Both the position numbers and the translations under genes were made by a program. From contig JALMQS010000055.1 in NCBI GenBank assembly GCA_024734495.1, positions 13,724,863 to 13,788,862 on the forward strand: a stretch of 64,000 nucleotides of DNA. Reading direction: 5' to 3'. Below, piece by piece: positions 34,912 to 46,739 of the stretch; position 1 is the first letter of the stretch, and each line of letters opens with the position of its first letter. The notes below the pieces were generated by a model that was given only the letters and a program-made list of their open reading frames with translations, was not told the DNA's origin and searched no databases. Origin of the DNA: Forficula auricularia (lineage: Eukaryota > Arthropoda > Insecta > Dermaptera > Forficulidae).

Positions 34912-35550
34912 CTGAAACAAAAGAAAAACAAAATTATAGTAGGGGTTATTAAAAAAAAATTTAACTATTTTTAAATAAATTATATAAATAAATTGGAAGA
35001 AAATGCTGATAACTTCTTCAAGACTCGGTACGATTTCCAGTAATTCTTTTGGAAGTAAAAATTTTCAGAAAGAATTTTAAAACTTGACATATGTGTGCAA
35101 TTTATTAATACAAAATTTTCTGTAATTTTTCCCGAATATATTATAACAACGAATAACACACAGATTCAGATTGTACAGATATATCATATATACACGTTAA
35201 TATACTGTAGTAAGGATGTAAACGATTTAGTGAGTGGAGTGAATGTACAATATCAAATAACTTGTAGCCCGCGAACTTAAACGTATATTAATTAAACAAC
35301 TTTTTCAGTGATTATTATAAATTAATTATTTTTTAAATTAACTTAATTTTACCTCACCTGTCAAGTAAGTAAGTTTTCTAATAAAACAACTTAAGAATTG
35401 TATTAAAACCCAATTGCAAGACAAAGCCCCAAGCTTTTGTTATCCAAATACAATAAAATAAGTTAATGAAGTAAAAAATAACCAAAGTTTTTCTTCGACA
35501 CTAGTTCTTAATTTTTTTGGCCCTTAGCAAGATACCAACCCTCTTAAGGG

Positions 35551-36831
35551 TGATGCGTACAACGCTTACTTGATGTATTGTTAATCGTTCTATTGTTTAT
35601 ATTTATATTTATATGTTTGTTGAAATTATTGAAAATAGTCACGAAAGGGATGGTCACCCCGGGATAAGGGAAACTACTAATCAAATTCGATCTAGATATT
35701 TTTGGTGGGGAATGACACCTAAAATTAGGAGTTTTGTTGAACGATGTCATATATGTGCCCGAGCTAAACCGGATACTAACCCCAGGGAGGATTCGATGAT
35801 CCGTCGGAAACCTAATAAACCTTGGGAGATGTTAAGCATAGATCTAATGGGACCCTATCCACGGACAAGGAATGGCAAAAGATTTGTCTTGGTCATATTA
35901 GATTGCTTTTCACGTTGGATTGAAGCATTTCCGCTGAACCAGGCTACTTCAAGAAAAATTTTGAATGTTTTGGAATTCGACATTTTTCCGAGACTTGGTT
36001 TCCCAAAGTGTATTTTGTCGGATAACGGAACTCAGTTCACTAGCCGAGAATGGATAAAAAGAATGGAGGAATGGGGAATTGAAAGATTTACTACACCCGT
36101 CTATCATCCACGAGCAAATCCGGTGGAACGGCATAATCAAGATATTAAAACCCTACTCAGGGTACAGTTGATGGATGGGGATCATAATAAATGGGACTTG
36201 AAATTACCCAAGATTTTATTGAATTTAAGGAACAGAATTAATTCGTTAACGGGTTATTCCCCGGCGGAAATGGTGTTAGGTAGGATATTATATAGACCTG
36301 AAGACTGGGAACTTAATATTGAATCGGAATGGGATGAGACTGAGGAAAGGTGGGTAAGGAGGAGCGAAAGATTGAGGGAAATAAGGAAGCAAGAGGTGGA
36401 GAGAAGTATTCGGGAGAACGCGGATAAAAAAGAAGGGGATAGTTTGAATGAAAAGCGATTTGCAGTGGGGGATAAGGTATATGTTAGAATGGTACATCTC
36501 TCAAATGCTGCGGAGGGATATAATGCAGGTTTTGCATCAAAATTTGAAGGGCCGTACGAGATACGGAAGCATTTGGGTTTACTTAATTGATAGGGGTAGG
36601 GGAAGGTTAGTTAAATATCACTCAAGTTATTTTAAAACTAAGAAGAAAGAAGAATGATCCTGTGGGAAGCTGCGTCCGCGTTCTAAGGAGGGGAGAATTG
36701 ATGCGTACAACGCTTACTTGATGTATTGTTAATCGTTCTATTGTTTATATTTATATTTATATGTTTGTTGATATTATTGAAAATAAATGTTTTTAATGAG
36801 ATTACGAGTTCTTCATTAATATAATCGTAAT
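35551..36831 (+). mobile_element. internally deleted LTR retrotransposon (Ty3/gypsy type)
   Basis: The right LTR is about 133 bp (36699-36831), preceded by a polypurine tract AAGGAGGGGAGAAT. The left LTR survives only as its first 87 bp (35551-35637, one mismatch to the right copy) and runs straight into the integrase region, so about 46 bp of LTR plus gag, protease, reverse transcriptase and RNase H are gone. A 5-bp repeat AAGGG flanks the whole (35546-35550 and 36832-36836), so the deletion followed insertion or was carried by a deleted template. Confidence 0.75.
35613..36657 (+). pseudogene. retroelement integrase fragment with late frameshift
   Basis: The frame 35613-36590 encodes an integrase with an HHCC zinc-binding head (GHPGI..., CHICARAK at about residues 15-52). 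The DDE core follows: D in LSIDLMGPYP, D in LSDNGTQF and E in NPVERHNQ. A basic C-terminal region comes after that. The apparent start Met and first residues are LTR-derived sequence fused by the deletion. Near 36575 the frame shifts and the C-terminal tail continues in the +1 frame to 36657. The rest of pol is missing, so the copy cannot be autonomous. Confidence 0.85.
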
Positions 36832-36839
36832 AAGGGGCC

Positions 36840-39600
36840 CACGGTGTTCCAGATGTTGGGCTGTAGACATAACATTTTCAAACAAAACTCATAATACAGT
36901 TTCTTTTCATACAACTGGACATAACTGAAAAATGTATTATACTATCAATTGAAACAGTATTAAGCTTACGAAATGCAAAGAAATGATTGTATATTGTACA
37001 CTCTACCTAACATCATAATAAATTCTCAAAATATATTCTTATTAAAATAACTAATAAATAATTGAAGACTTCATGAAGAATGGGCTAAATCCATTTTTTC
37101 GGAAATGAGCTTATGACGCCTTCTAGAGGCCAGCCATCGTCACTACAGTACGGATGAAATTACTTTCAAGTAACAAGTAAGTTACCGAGATATAAAGGTT
37201 CTTATTTTTAGTGGAAATGGAAAGAACGTTCACAGTCCTTGTCTTTATTCATAATTTAATTGTTTTTTTTAAATGTACTTCCTTTAAAAGAAATAAATTT
37301 GACAGTATAATTATATTGCTTATACTCGATTGGGATGTTCTAAGTATATATTTTTAATATTGAAAGTTTAAAATTTCTCTCATTCAAAATTTATGAAATG
37401 TGACTTAATCCATTTTCTTATGGGGTCCTTAATTATATTAAAAATTTGGCATAGCTGTTAAGTCGTAACGCGATTAATCGGGTTAATCGAGATTCTACTG
37501 TTTACTTTTAGTATAAAAAAGTTTTACTCTGAGAGTCCTTTTTACTATATTTACTTCGAAGTATAGGTAAAGTATTTTTTAATTGTTTCTGAATTATGAG
37601 GATGTGATTAATAAAATATCACTTTTTAATTACTTGTTTTATGAATTTAATCGCAATCGTTTTTGAAATGCGGATTTTAATACAAGACCATATGTTTTAA
37701 TATTCATGAAATTCTTCTAAGTGCGGGGTAATTATATAAATAAATATATTTTTGTATTGTTTCAACAACTTGAGAAAAACAATGTTCTAAGATGTTGCTG
37801 AATAGGCTTTAATTATCATTGAAAAAGAAAGAATGACACATGCTCATGAAGTAATTACCAACGTTAATTAAATGCTCTTTACTTGGATAAAGAAAATTTG
37901 AATACGCCAATAAATTAACAAGAAAAAAAAACGGAAATATTAAACTTTTAGCTAGGAAACCATTTGTTTTAAAATACAATTGAAATGTTGGCAATATCTT
38001 GATATAAGCTTCCTCGATAGAGCAGCCTACGATGCTTTTATTTGCACACACACCGGTTCAATCGTTTTAGTGTTTTGTTTCTTTTTTTATGTTGTAAATT
38101 GATACAGAAATATCTCGAGATCTATAGAAGAGAAGGTTTTGAAGGACGAAAGAAATTCAAGGCTTTCTGCTCTGGACTGTGTCTTCTTATTTATAAAGCT
38201 AACGTGGAAGACTTTAACCATGATGATGAAACAAGTTATTTTTAAATTAACTTTTCTTTACGCTGGATTTATTTTTAATTACTAGAATAACTTAATGAAG
38301 ACTCGGTACGGTGTCTGAGAACTTTCAAAGAATTATGTAAAATTTTAAAAGCTATTTTCTTTAAGGAATAAAATTTGCGTAGGCGTTTTTATTTTCTTGG
38401 CAAAAAACCAGTGGATTTATTAAAAAATTATTTTACATTGAGATAGCTTACATTTTAAAATTGGCTAGAATCGAAAAAATTTGTTTAAAATATTAAAAAC
38501 ACGAATATTTTCTAATAAACGATCAAAAAAAACAAACGAAGTCAATCGTTGTATGGCAAGTCTAAGAAACCTAAAACTTGGTATAATGGTATAAATTATT
38601 ATTAATGAAAATTTTTGTGGCAAAATTCAATTTACTCAACATTTTCCCATTTAAATATTCGATTTTTTCTGATATCCAGAATTTGATTTCCATTAAACAA
38701 CAAATAGAAATGAACGTTTATATTTGAAGTAATGAAAGCCATGGAAATTCGAAATCTAGCAACCCCAAAATGTTATCACTTCTTCACAAAGAAAATACCA
38801 ACTGTATATGGCACCAGAACGAGTGTTTGTATCGTAGTTGCATTATTGTGAAAACGGAATTCATATATACTATATATTGACCAAAAAAATTATGCTTTAA
38901 AAGTTTTTTTTTTGGAAATTCATAATTTTCTACACTAATTTAAATAAATAAAAAAAATATAATAAATAAATAATAAGGACAAAAAATTTAAATTTTTAGT
39001 GAAATCAATACTCGAATCGCCCAGAGATTGGGGCGTAGCGAATAACAGTATATTTTTAATTATATGATTATGAAATTCTAACAAAAAATTCATGAATTAA
39101 TGAAATTTCTAAAATATGCTAATCACCAAACATCAAAATTAATTTTAATATTTAATTTTTTCTACTATTGCAGTATTATCTAATTTTAGGAAATGTTTTG
39201 ATTAATTTCGAATTTCTATTATTAGATAATATCGAAAAAATACAAATTAATAATATACATATAAGGAAAAAACTAGAGAAATTTGAGAAAAAAAAATAAC
39301 TCGACCACCTACTTACGATATTTAACATAAATTAAAAGTAAAACAAACAAATTGCTTATCTAAAGTAAAACTCATGAATATTATTAAGGCAAATTTAATT
39401 AATCATCCAATTAACTTCGTTAACAAACTTAGTATAAATTATAGGTATTGATGAAATAATTATCTTTTCGATTAACTGTTTCTTATCTAAGAAAATCTTA
39501 AACTAAAAAAAATATAAATCTAAAGATTTTCTTTTTTTTGAAAATAGTTGGAATGTTTTTCAAAAAATCAGCTTGAGTTCAGATTAACCAAAATGTATTT
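36840..39600. other. gene-free stretch
   Basis: No supported exon. Two overlapping open frames at 37809-38245 lie on opposite strands and show no recognisable domain. Several CCATTTGT and TTAAATTA low-complexity runs occur but nothing with clear borders. Confidence 0.45.
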
Positions 39601-39608
39601 TAAAAGAG

Positions 39609-39900
39609 AAAGAATTCAATTTTTATGACAAATTCTAAGATTTTAGTAGAAATATTATCAAATTGCGATATCAGAGGGGATTCATCCCCTCAGGAGTTGA
39701 ACCTGAGAACTAACATGCTTTCCGGGCAGTCAGCTCACATCCTCGGGAGAGAGTTTTTGTCTCGAGGGTGTGAGCTGACTGCCCGGAAAGCATGTTAGTT
39801 CTCAGGTTCAACTCCTGAGGGGATGAATTCCCTCTGATATCGCAATTTAATAATATTTCTACTAAAATCTTAGAATTTGTCATAAAAATTGAATTCTTTC
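39609..39900. repeat. 292-bp palindrome of two inverted tRNA-like repeats
   Basis: The left arm starts GAAAGAATTCAATTTTTATG, passes GAGTTGAACCTGAGAACTAA and GCAGTCAGCTCACA, and meets its inverted copy around CTCGGGAGAGAGTTTTTGTC. The arms are about 130 bp and nearly identical. The - strand of the left arm and + strand of the right arm carry the B-box-like GGTTCAACTCC. An open frame on its - strand is an artefact of the palindrome. Confidence 0.8.
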
Positions 39901-40913
39901 TCTTCAATATATATATATATTAGTTATTCTTAAATTGAAATTATGAAAAAACTCTTCAATTCCATATAAGAATTTACAGAGGTTAATAAGTGAATTTATT
40001 ATTTTTGGCGTACCATACTAGTACGTAATATGGAGAAGTATTGCAATTGTAGCTTCTCTCTTTTTTTGAAATACCTTATAAAAAGCAAGAGCTAGTAAAA
40101 AAATATTTTAAAAATTCAACGACGATACGATATTAAATTTGTACTGGGAAAAAGTTTTTAAAAATTAAATTATAATCCAGCCAGATATCTATAAAAACAA
40201 ATTTTTTTTTATTTTTGATTATAAAAAAAAATTCTGCATGATTTTAATTATTGTTGTATAATAGAAATAAAATTATTTATAATATAGGAATGAGTCGTTG
40301 GAGGGTATGATTAAGTCATATGCTGTTTTTAAGTTATGCTAGACAAAAAAACAATTATTTTATTTAACTGTTAAATTTAAATGTTTGTTTGATAGAAATG
40401 TGAATAAATGAATGTCGTGTGGCATACTGCCTAGCTTATTGTAATTACGAATTCAGTATTTATATGTATTGTGTATAAGTAAAACTGCTATCGAAAGGGA
40501 AATCAACTGTGAAATGCCGATCGAGTCAGCCCAAAATGGAATGAGGAAATGATACGTGGCGTCTGACTTTGCGGTGTGTTGCATAGTTACATAACACAAT
40601 CAATGGATAAGATAGAAAGAAAAAGAGTTAGAAAATAGCATTCTTAAGATTTAATCAACCAAAGAAAAAATAATTCACCATATAAAGCCGGTTTCACTTT
40701 AATTTTTTAATCTCGATTAAAGGTATTTTAATCTGAAATTTTCTTGTTATTGTGTTTCTCCAATGCGATTTAATAACTTAATCGAGATATAGGTTGAAAT
40801 TTTTTTAATTCACACATAATTAATTATAACTGTTAAATGAAAACACACAACAAATAATAAAATATAAACACGACGTTTCAATCGATTTATTCTGGGATCA
40901 TTATCAAGTATGA

Positions 40914-41006
40914 GCATGAGCACCCACTCCGATTTTAGGCTAACCGACTTGACCATATCAATGCCCAGCTAATCAGTTAACCTAAAATCGGAGGTGGTGC
41001 TCATTA
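40914..41006. repeat. hairpin next to a GAAACGTC repeat end
   Basis: ATGAGCACCCACTCCGATTTTA is mirrored by TAAAATCGGAGGTGGTGCTCAT. Just left (40873-40910) the - strand reads CTTGATAATGATCCC and later TTGAAACGTCGTG, another decayed member of the CUGANGA/GAAACGUC group. Confidence 0.6.
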
Positions 41007-41466
41007 AGGTGGATCATACCTGGTGAAATTTTTTTCGTATAATTTTTCGGGACAGAAACTCAAGTTATGAGGTATGGTAACAAAATAATTTGTACGGAAT
41101 TTAAGGACGATCGGACAACGCGAAGAGGTGGCGCATCTCATTTGAAAATTTGAAATTTTAAGAATTTTAGGCTATTCGCTTAGAATTTTGTTATACGTTG
41201 TTAAATAAAAATGAATAATAATAACATAAATGATCATTAAATTAATAAACATTATTTTCTTAAATTCCTTCCCTTCAATCATTTTTAAACACATATCGTA
41301 GAGCAAGAGAGAAAAAATAGAGTGAATTCAATATTATGCCTACCTACTAGGCGTACACCGATAAACAGATTCGGATTCAATTAATTTTTATAAACATGTA
41401 TTTATAATATTTTCACTTATTTAAGAATTAAAATTATATAAATACAAATCAATAAGAAATAAAATG

Positions 41467-41510
41467 TATAATTCCAGCAGAAGACACACTCTTTTATTGT
41501 CTCCTTCAAT
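41467..41510. repeat. half copy of the 24671/46253 palindromic element
   Basis: TATAATTCCAGCAGAAGACA and CACTCTTTTATTGTCTCCTT match the right arm of the elements at 24671 and 46253. The left arm is absent, so it is a truncated or non-dimerised copy. Confidence 0.65.
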
Positions 41511-41826
41511 AAATACAAATCTTTTATATATAACAATTAAAAAATGTTTTTTCAAAATCCAAACGTTTCAGAAGAATTTCTTCCTTTATCGATGGAATTT
41601 TAAAAAAGATTGAAAAAATAGTTGCTTTAAGAAATGCTTATATTATAGTTCCTTTAAATTCATTTCGTAAAGAAACTTTTTTCTTTTTTAACAAATTCAA
41701 TTGAAAAAGAGATAAATCCCCCAGAAACGTTTGGATTTTGTTTTATAATAAAAGATTTATATTTATTTTATATTTAATAAAAACAATTAATACAATTTTT
41801 TCAATTTAGGAATTAAATCTATTTTA

Positions 41827-41998
41827 GGGGGGGGTCTGGTTAGGCTAAGGGTAGCGTGCCAGCCTCCTAACCAAGTGGAACCGGGTTCGAATCCGACTCG
41901 AGGCATCCGGCTAAAGATCTGACCCCGGGGTAGAGACAAATTAAAAAAATTAGTATCGTAAATTGGCTTATGGCTAGAAAGGCCGAAAATCCAAAAAA
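41827..41998 (+). mobile_element. tRNA-derived SINE, copy 3
   Basis: TTAGGCTAAGGGTAGCGTG head, B-box GGTTCGAATCC, GTAGAGACAAATT body and a short A tail. Exact 12-bp target duplication AAATCTATTTTA (41815-41826 and 41997-42008). Confidence 0.88.
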
Positions 41999-42008
41999 AT
42001 CTATTTTA

Positions 42009-45000
42009 CATGATATTTTATTTTCACTACACTATAACTACGATTCAGACTCGTATCCAGGGATAGAGGATTTTTCTGTGGGGTCTAGGCTCTCCTGAGC
42101 GCTACGAATATATTTCAAAAGGATAATATAGAATAAAATCTTTGTTGATGAAATCAGACTTAAATCCATAATATTTAGCATTTACTAATCGATTATTTAT
42201 TATTATAGATAATTATATTTCATTCATTTAAATCACTCTTTTCCACTTTTATATAATTTATTGTATTGAAAAAAAAGCCATTTATTTGTTTGACGTCACG
42301 GATCGTGACTTGTGATTCACCGAAGACGGAACTAACCTCTGGAAAAGGTTAACTAATTGAAGTCAAGGTGTGATAATTGCATAATATATTTTTATATATT
42401 AGCTATAATAATAATTTTTTGTTGTCTCAAAACATCCTCTTGGATCATTAATTTGGGCAGAGAAGGAATTAAATAGGTACCTAGATAGAAAAGGTTAACT
42501 AACGATTATGTCGCCCTTTCTCTTTTAAAACATCCGCACCCACGCGTAGCTTAATACCTTGCCGATAACATATAAATTCTTCAGGCATCTCCGATTATGC
42601 AAATTATTACGTAGATAGAGTTATTAATAGAGAAAGAAAGAAGAGAAACTTGCAGCAGGAATCCAAGGCGATGCATTAGACTTTTTAACGAAGGACTAAA
42701 GTACTGTTTTTTACGAGCGGATGAAAAGAATGTATCGTTTAAAAATTATAATATTTATTGTTATGTTAACACACAGTTCGCATGATGAAAGCATCCGACC
42801 CCATGGAACTTAGAAGTTTAGCAACTAAAGGAGCTTGATTGGTAAATTTTAAGACAATCTATTTATTTCCTTTAGGGTAATATTTAGTAATTTTGTTCCA
42901 CTATTCAGAGTATATAGGACTAAGACTGGTTTGACGCTCCATTCATTCCACCCCATCCTTTGTCAACTCTTTCACTTCTCTAAAATGTCTCATATCCCAT
43001 AACTTACATTATCTAGAAAAATATTATAATTAAGGCCTTTCTATCCCCCTTTTCTTCCTATATATCCCTTAGCATTCTTGACGTGTACTCTATTATATGA
43101 GCTTTTCTCTTCTCAATTTTTTTTCTTGAATTCTTTCCAGAAGTACTTCATTTCTAATTTTCTTCATCTAACCTCTTCAATTTTAAATTAAATAAAAACA
43201 AAACTTGAGAAAATTGTCTTAAATTTTATTTGTATACCATGTACAATGTACATAACATGTCTATCTTTTTAAAACTGCCTCTTTTGATGGTTTATTGAAA
43301 TTAAAGAACACCATATAGCAAGCTCTCCCATCGAGAAATTTCAATTTTTTATTAAAATGTAACTTAACATATTTTTTCTCTAAGCTCTTCAATTATATAA
43401 GGGATCGAATATAATTTTGATATTCTATATATTTACTTACGTCATACGTAATTGCAAAACAATTTTCACTTGAGTAAACTTGTACGAAAAAATATATCGC
43501 TACCGGCCTTTGAGGGATTTTGTCTAATAAAAATATAAAATGAGCCATTTCCCTGTGGAATAGGGTAAGAATTGGTCCACAGTATCCCCCGCTTCTTATA
43601 AGAGGCGACTAAAAGGGGTTGAGAGTGGGATTGATTTCCCTATCTCGTAAAATATTCGAGAATTCAAAAAAATGTAGACGGATGAACATATTATACTGCT
43701 TACGAAAAATCAACCTGAAAATTGACTTATGGAATGTGTTATCACTTTATAGAGCAGGTGCTCGAGTATTATCATGAAGATTTTGATTAGGTTGATTATT
43801 AGTACATGTCATAGCCAATATAGACTTACAACCTATTGTTTTAATAATACTATCCATTCGAGTTCAAAAATGATAGTATTCTAAGAAACACGACAGTGGA
43901 ACTGCATTTTTTTGCTTGAAACATAGTATTAGTGGCACTTCGTGAGATTCTTGATTAGAACAGATTTAGAAGAATAAGGTAAGGCTTGCCCGTGGCCACT
44001 TGGGTTCTAAAGACTCGAACTGGAACTATTTGAAAGAAAATTTCCACAATTTTGCATGGGATGTTTAAATAGGTAATGGAGGAGACTTCGGTGGGAGTCA
44101 CTAAGCTGTTTATCGGGATGTTTCTATTTATCTTGACCAAATTGACCTGGATTATTTTCATACGTTTTTGTGGAGGTAGATGATAAAGAGTGAAGATTGT
44201 AGAACACGGGTAAAGTATTCATTCCAATGGGGAAGCAAATATAGCAACATATTGTATCTCTTTAGCTCTATCTTTTCATGAACAAAACGATCATACACTC
44301 CTTTAGTGCTGCCGTCAAGGCTACTTTGGTTATTTTTAATCAATTTTTTACAAAGTTCCTTCACTCTTATTTGCTTAAATGACAGATTTTTTTGTATTTG
44401 AAAAATAAGACTCGATCCGTAACTATTGTATTAGATCTGTGCAATGGATATATTAAAATAAATTTGACTATAGACTCATAACAATTCAAAAACTTAAATA
44501 TTAGATTTGTCTTTGTTTGGATTTAACCGCTTTTAAAACAAGCCCTCTCTGATATCATATTAATAAATTTCGTATACCTTTAAAGGTTAATGATTTATAC
44601 ACTGAAACGAGCTAATAATTTAAATTTCTCTCAAAAAATAGATCAAGGTATATACGGCAATTCCAAATTAGAACAAAGTTGTTTGTCATGAATTCACTCC
44701 ATGACGATCAGTAAATTTCTCTAAATTTCTTATAAAAAACAATAAATAAATAAATAAATAAAATTAACAATTTCATTAAATTTAAATAAAAATTTTAATA
44801 GATTATTTTTATTTTATTAATTTATTTATTTTAATCTATTATGATGCAAAATAAAAATACAAAATATTTATTGATTTGTGATGTGAGCGGATAAAAAAAT
44901 TATGAATAGAATTTATCGGAAATCCAGAAATATTTTATTAGAAAGAAAGAAAGCTGAAGTTTATAGAGAAAGAGATAGTGGATGAGAAATGTACTTTTTG

Positions 45001-46236
45001 ACCTATATATTAATTAATCTCAACAGGATGTTAATTTTAATGCTAAGATAATTTGCAAAAGAAAGTATTTGCATATTTATAAATATATATAAATGATTGA
45101 TAAAATATTATGACTAATAAATAAATAATCAGTGTCAAGTTTGAAAAATTTCGCTTTAAGCTCAATTAATATGTACTAAATTTAATGCTTCAATTGAGAA
45201 AAAAATGATTTGACTGAAACCATGATTGGATGTCCAATTTTTAATGAGATGATCTTATCGCAATGCAGAACGTTTCGAAACTTAATTCTTGAAGTTGTTT
45301 TCAAGTTCTTGTGAATTAGTTTTTTAGAATGAGAATATTAAAACTAATGGCTATTATATTCTTCTCTAGGCCACACTTTGAAGATCGATAGTCGGATTTG
45401 AAAACAAAATAGTAAAATATTCATTTACGATATACTTCCTCTTCGAAACTCGATAAATAAGGGAGGGGGCAACGCCGCCCTATTGATTTTTAAATTATAT
45501 TCTATCTTATACTATTAAATGAGCAATTCTTGTGTATATAGTCTCGAAAACCGCTCTAACGATTTCTATGTAAATTCTACATTAGAGGGATTTTGGTAGA
45601 GAAATCGATCTGTCAGGGTCTCCTGTTTAATTTGATACGTTTTTCTTAATTAAACTAATTATTTTCAGGTGGTTGAATAAAAATTTATAATTAAATAGTT
45701 TACATTTAAAACTCACTACTATAGTTCATTATAACTATAAAATTTAATTGAATAGAGGTATCTATATTCAGGATTGAGTGATAGAACATAGAACTCTGAA
45801 ATTCTGAATTGTTGCAAAGGCAGTCCAAGAATAATGAAAACCACAAATTGTGAATAAAAGATTTTATTAGAACGTCATATTCATCTTCTTTAAAAATCCA
45901 ATGTTTTGGAGGATCGTCCTTCCTTCTTCAGGGTTTAAAAAGGTCGACGAAGGCATCTAACTGTATATAAATAATATTTTAACTGCGATTAAGCTCAAAA
46001 CTAGTCTTAGCAGCTTCTTTGTTATATTACAATGAAATCAACAAATAGGATTAATATAAATTATGAAAAGCAATTACAAAAAAAACTCTTGGATATCCAT
46101 ATAATATATAAACCGAAAAATAATCAACAAATTCTTGTTTTAGAAAGTAATCAACTATAGTACAAATAGTATTAAAAGTAAATAATACTTCCAGATTTTT
46201 TTTCTAATCTCTTGTTTCTCTATTTTAATCATTGGT
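42009..46236. other. gene-free stretch with repeat remnants
   Basis: No coding exon is supported. A conserved-looking repeat scrap lies at 43570-43640 (TATCCCCCGCTTCTTATAAG, then AGGCGACTAAAAGGGG). Repeat ends with CTGAAGAA/GTTTTGG motifs are at 45830-45950, where the - strand reads CTGAAGAAGGAAGGA then TCCTCC and AAAAC, with a paired stem. The - strand open frames at 43955-44364 have no recognisable motif. Confidence 0.45.
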
Positions 46237-46252
46237 AATTTATCAAGTAAAA

Positions 46253-46512
46253 TTGAAGGAGACAATAAAAATGGTGTGTCTTCTGCTGGAATGATAAATT
46301 TTTAATTTATTTATAACGAGACTTTAGTTTGAGAGCTTTCAGTCTATTACTATATTAATTCCCGTTAATCAATTGTAATAGACTGATGAAAGAGGACAAA
46401 GCTCTTGAAACTTTATAAATAAATTAAAGATTTATAATTTCAGCAGAAGACACACTCTCTTATTGTCTTCTTCAATTTTGAAAAATTCTGGTACTCTCGG
46501 CAAAGAACTTTC
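46253..46512. mobile_element. fold-back element with hammerhead-like arms and 16-bp TSD
   Basis: Flanked by an exact 16-bp repeat AATTTATCAAGTAAAA (46237-46252 and 46513-46528). Arms TTGAAGGAGACAATAAAA, GTGTGTCTTCTGCTGGA and their complements enclose two opposing hammerhead-like cores. On the + strand at 46373-46420: TAGA, CTGATGA, stem II AAGAG-GACAAAG-CTCTT, GAAAC. On the - strand of the left arm: a copy ending CAAAC, TAAA, GTC. Each arm keeps a different part of the motif. Confidence 0.75.
46373..46420 (+). ncRNA. hammerhead ribozyme-like motif, stem III decayed
   Basis: CTGATGA followed directly by a perfect 5-bp stem II (AAGAG/CTCTT) and GAAAC, the best CUGAUGA-stem II-GAAA spacing in the window. 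After GAAAC the sequence reads TTTATAAAT, so the GTC triplet kept in the opposite arm has been lost here. Confidence 0.4.
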
Positions 46513-46534
46513 AATTTATCAAGTAAAAAAATAA

Positions 46535-46735
46535 TTATGGGGGGTCAGATAGGCTAGGCGGTAGCGTGACAGCGAGCTAACCAGGGGACCCGGGTTCGAA
46601 TCCGACTCGAGGCATCCAGCTAAAATCTGACTCCCGGGGGTAGAGACAAATTTAAAAAATAAAATAAATATAACTAGTATCGTAATTAGGCTTATGGCTA
46701 GAAAGGCCGAAAAGCCAAAAAAAAAAAAAAAAAAA
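46535..46735 (+). mobile_element. tRNA-derived SINE, copy 4
   Basis: A-box TAGGCTAGGCGG, B-box GGTTCGAATCC, body GTAGAGACAAATTT, segment GGCTTATGGCTAGAAAGGC and a tail of about 19 A. It is inserted just beyond the right target repeat of the fold-back element 46253-46512. Confidence 0.88.
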
Positions 46736-46739
46736 TTAT

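Noticed and set aside
39710..39907. 65-codon - strand open frame
   Set aside because: Lies entirely within the palindromic repeat; the frame reflects the repeat, not a gene.
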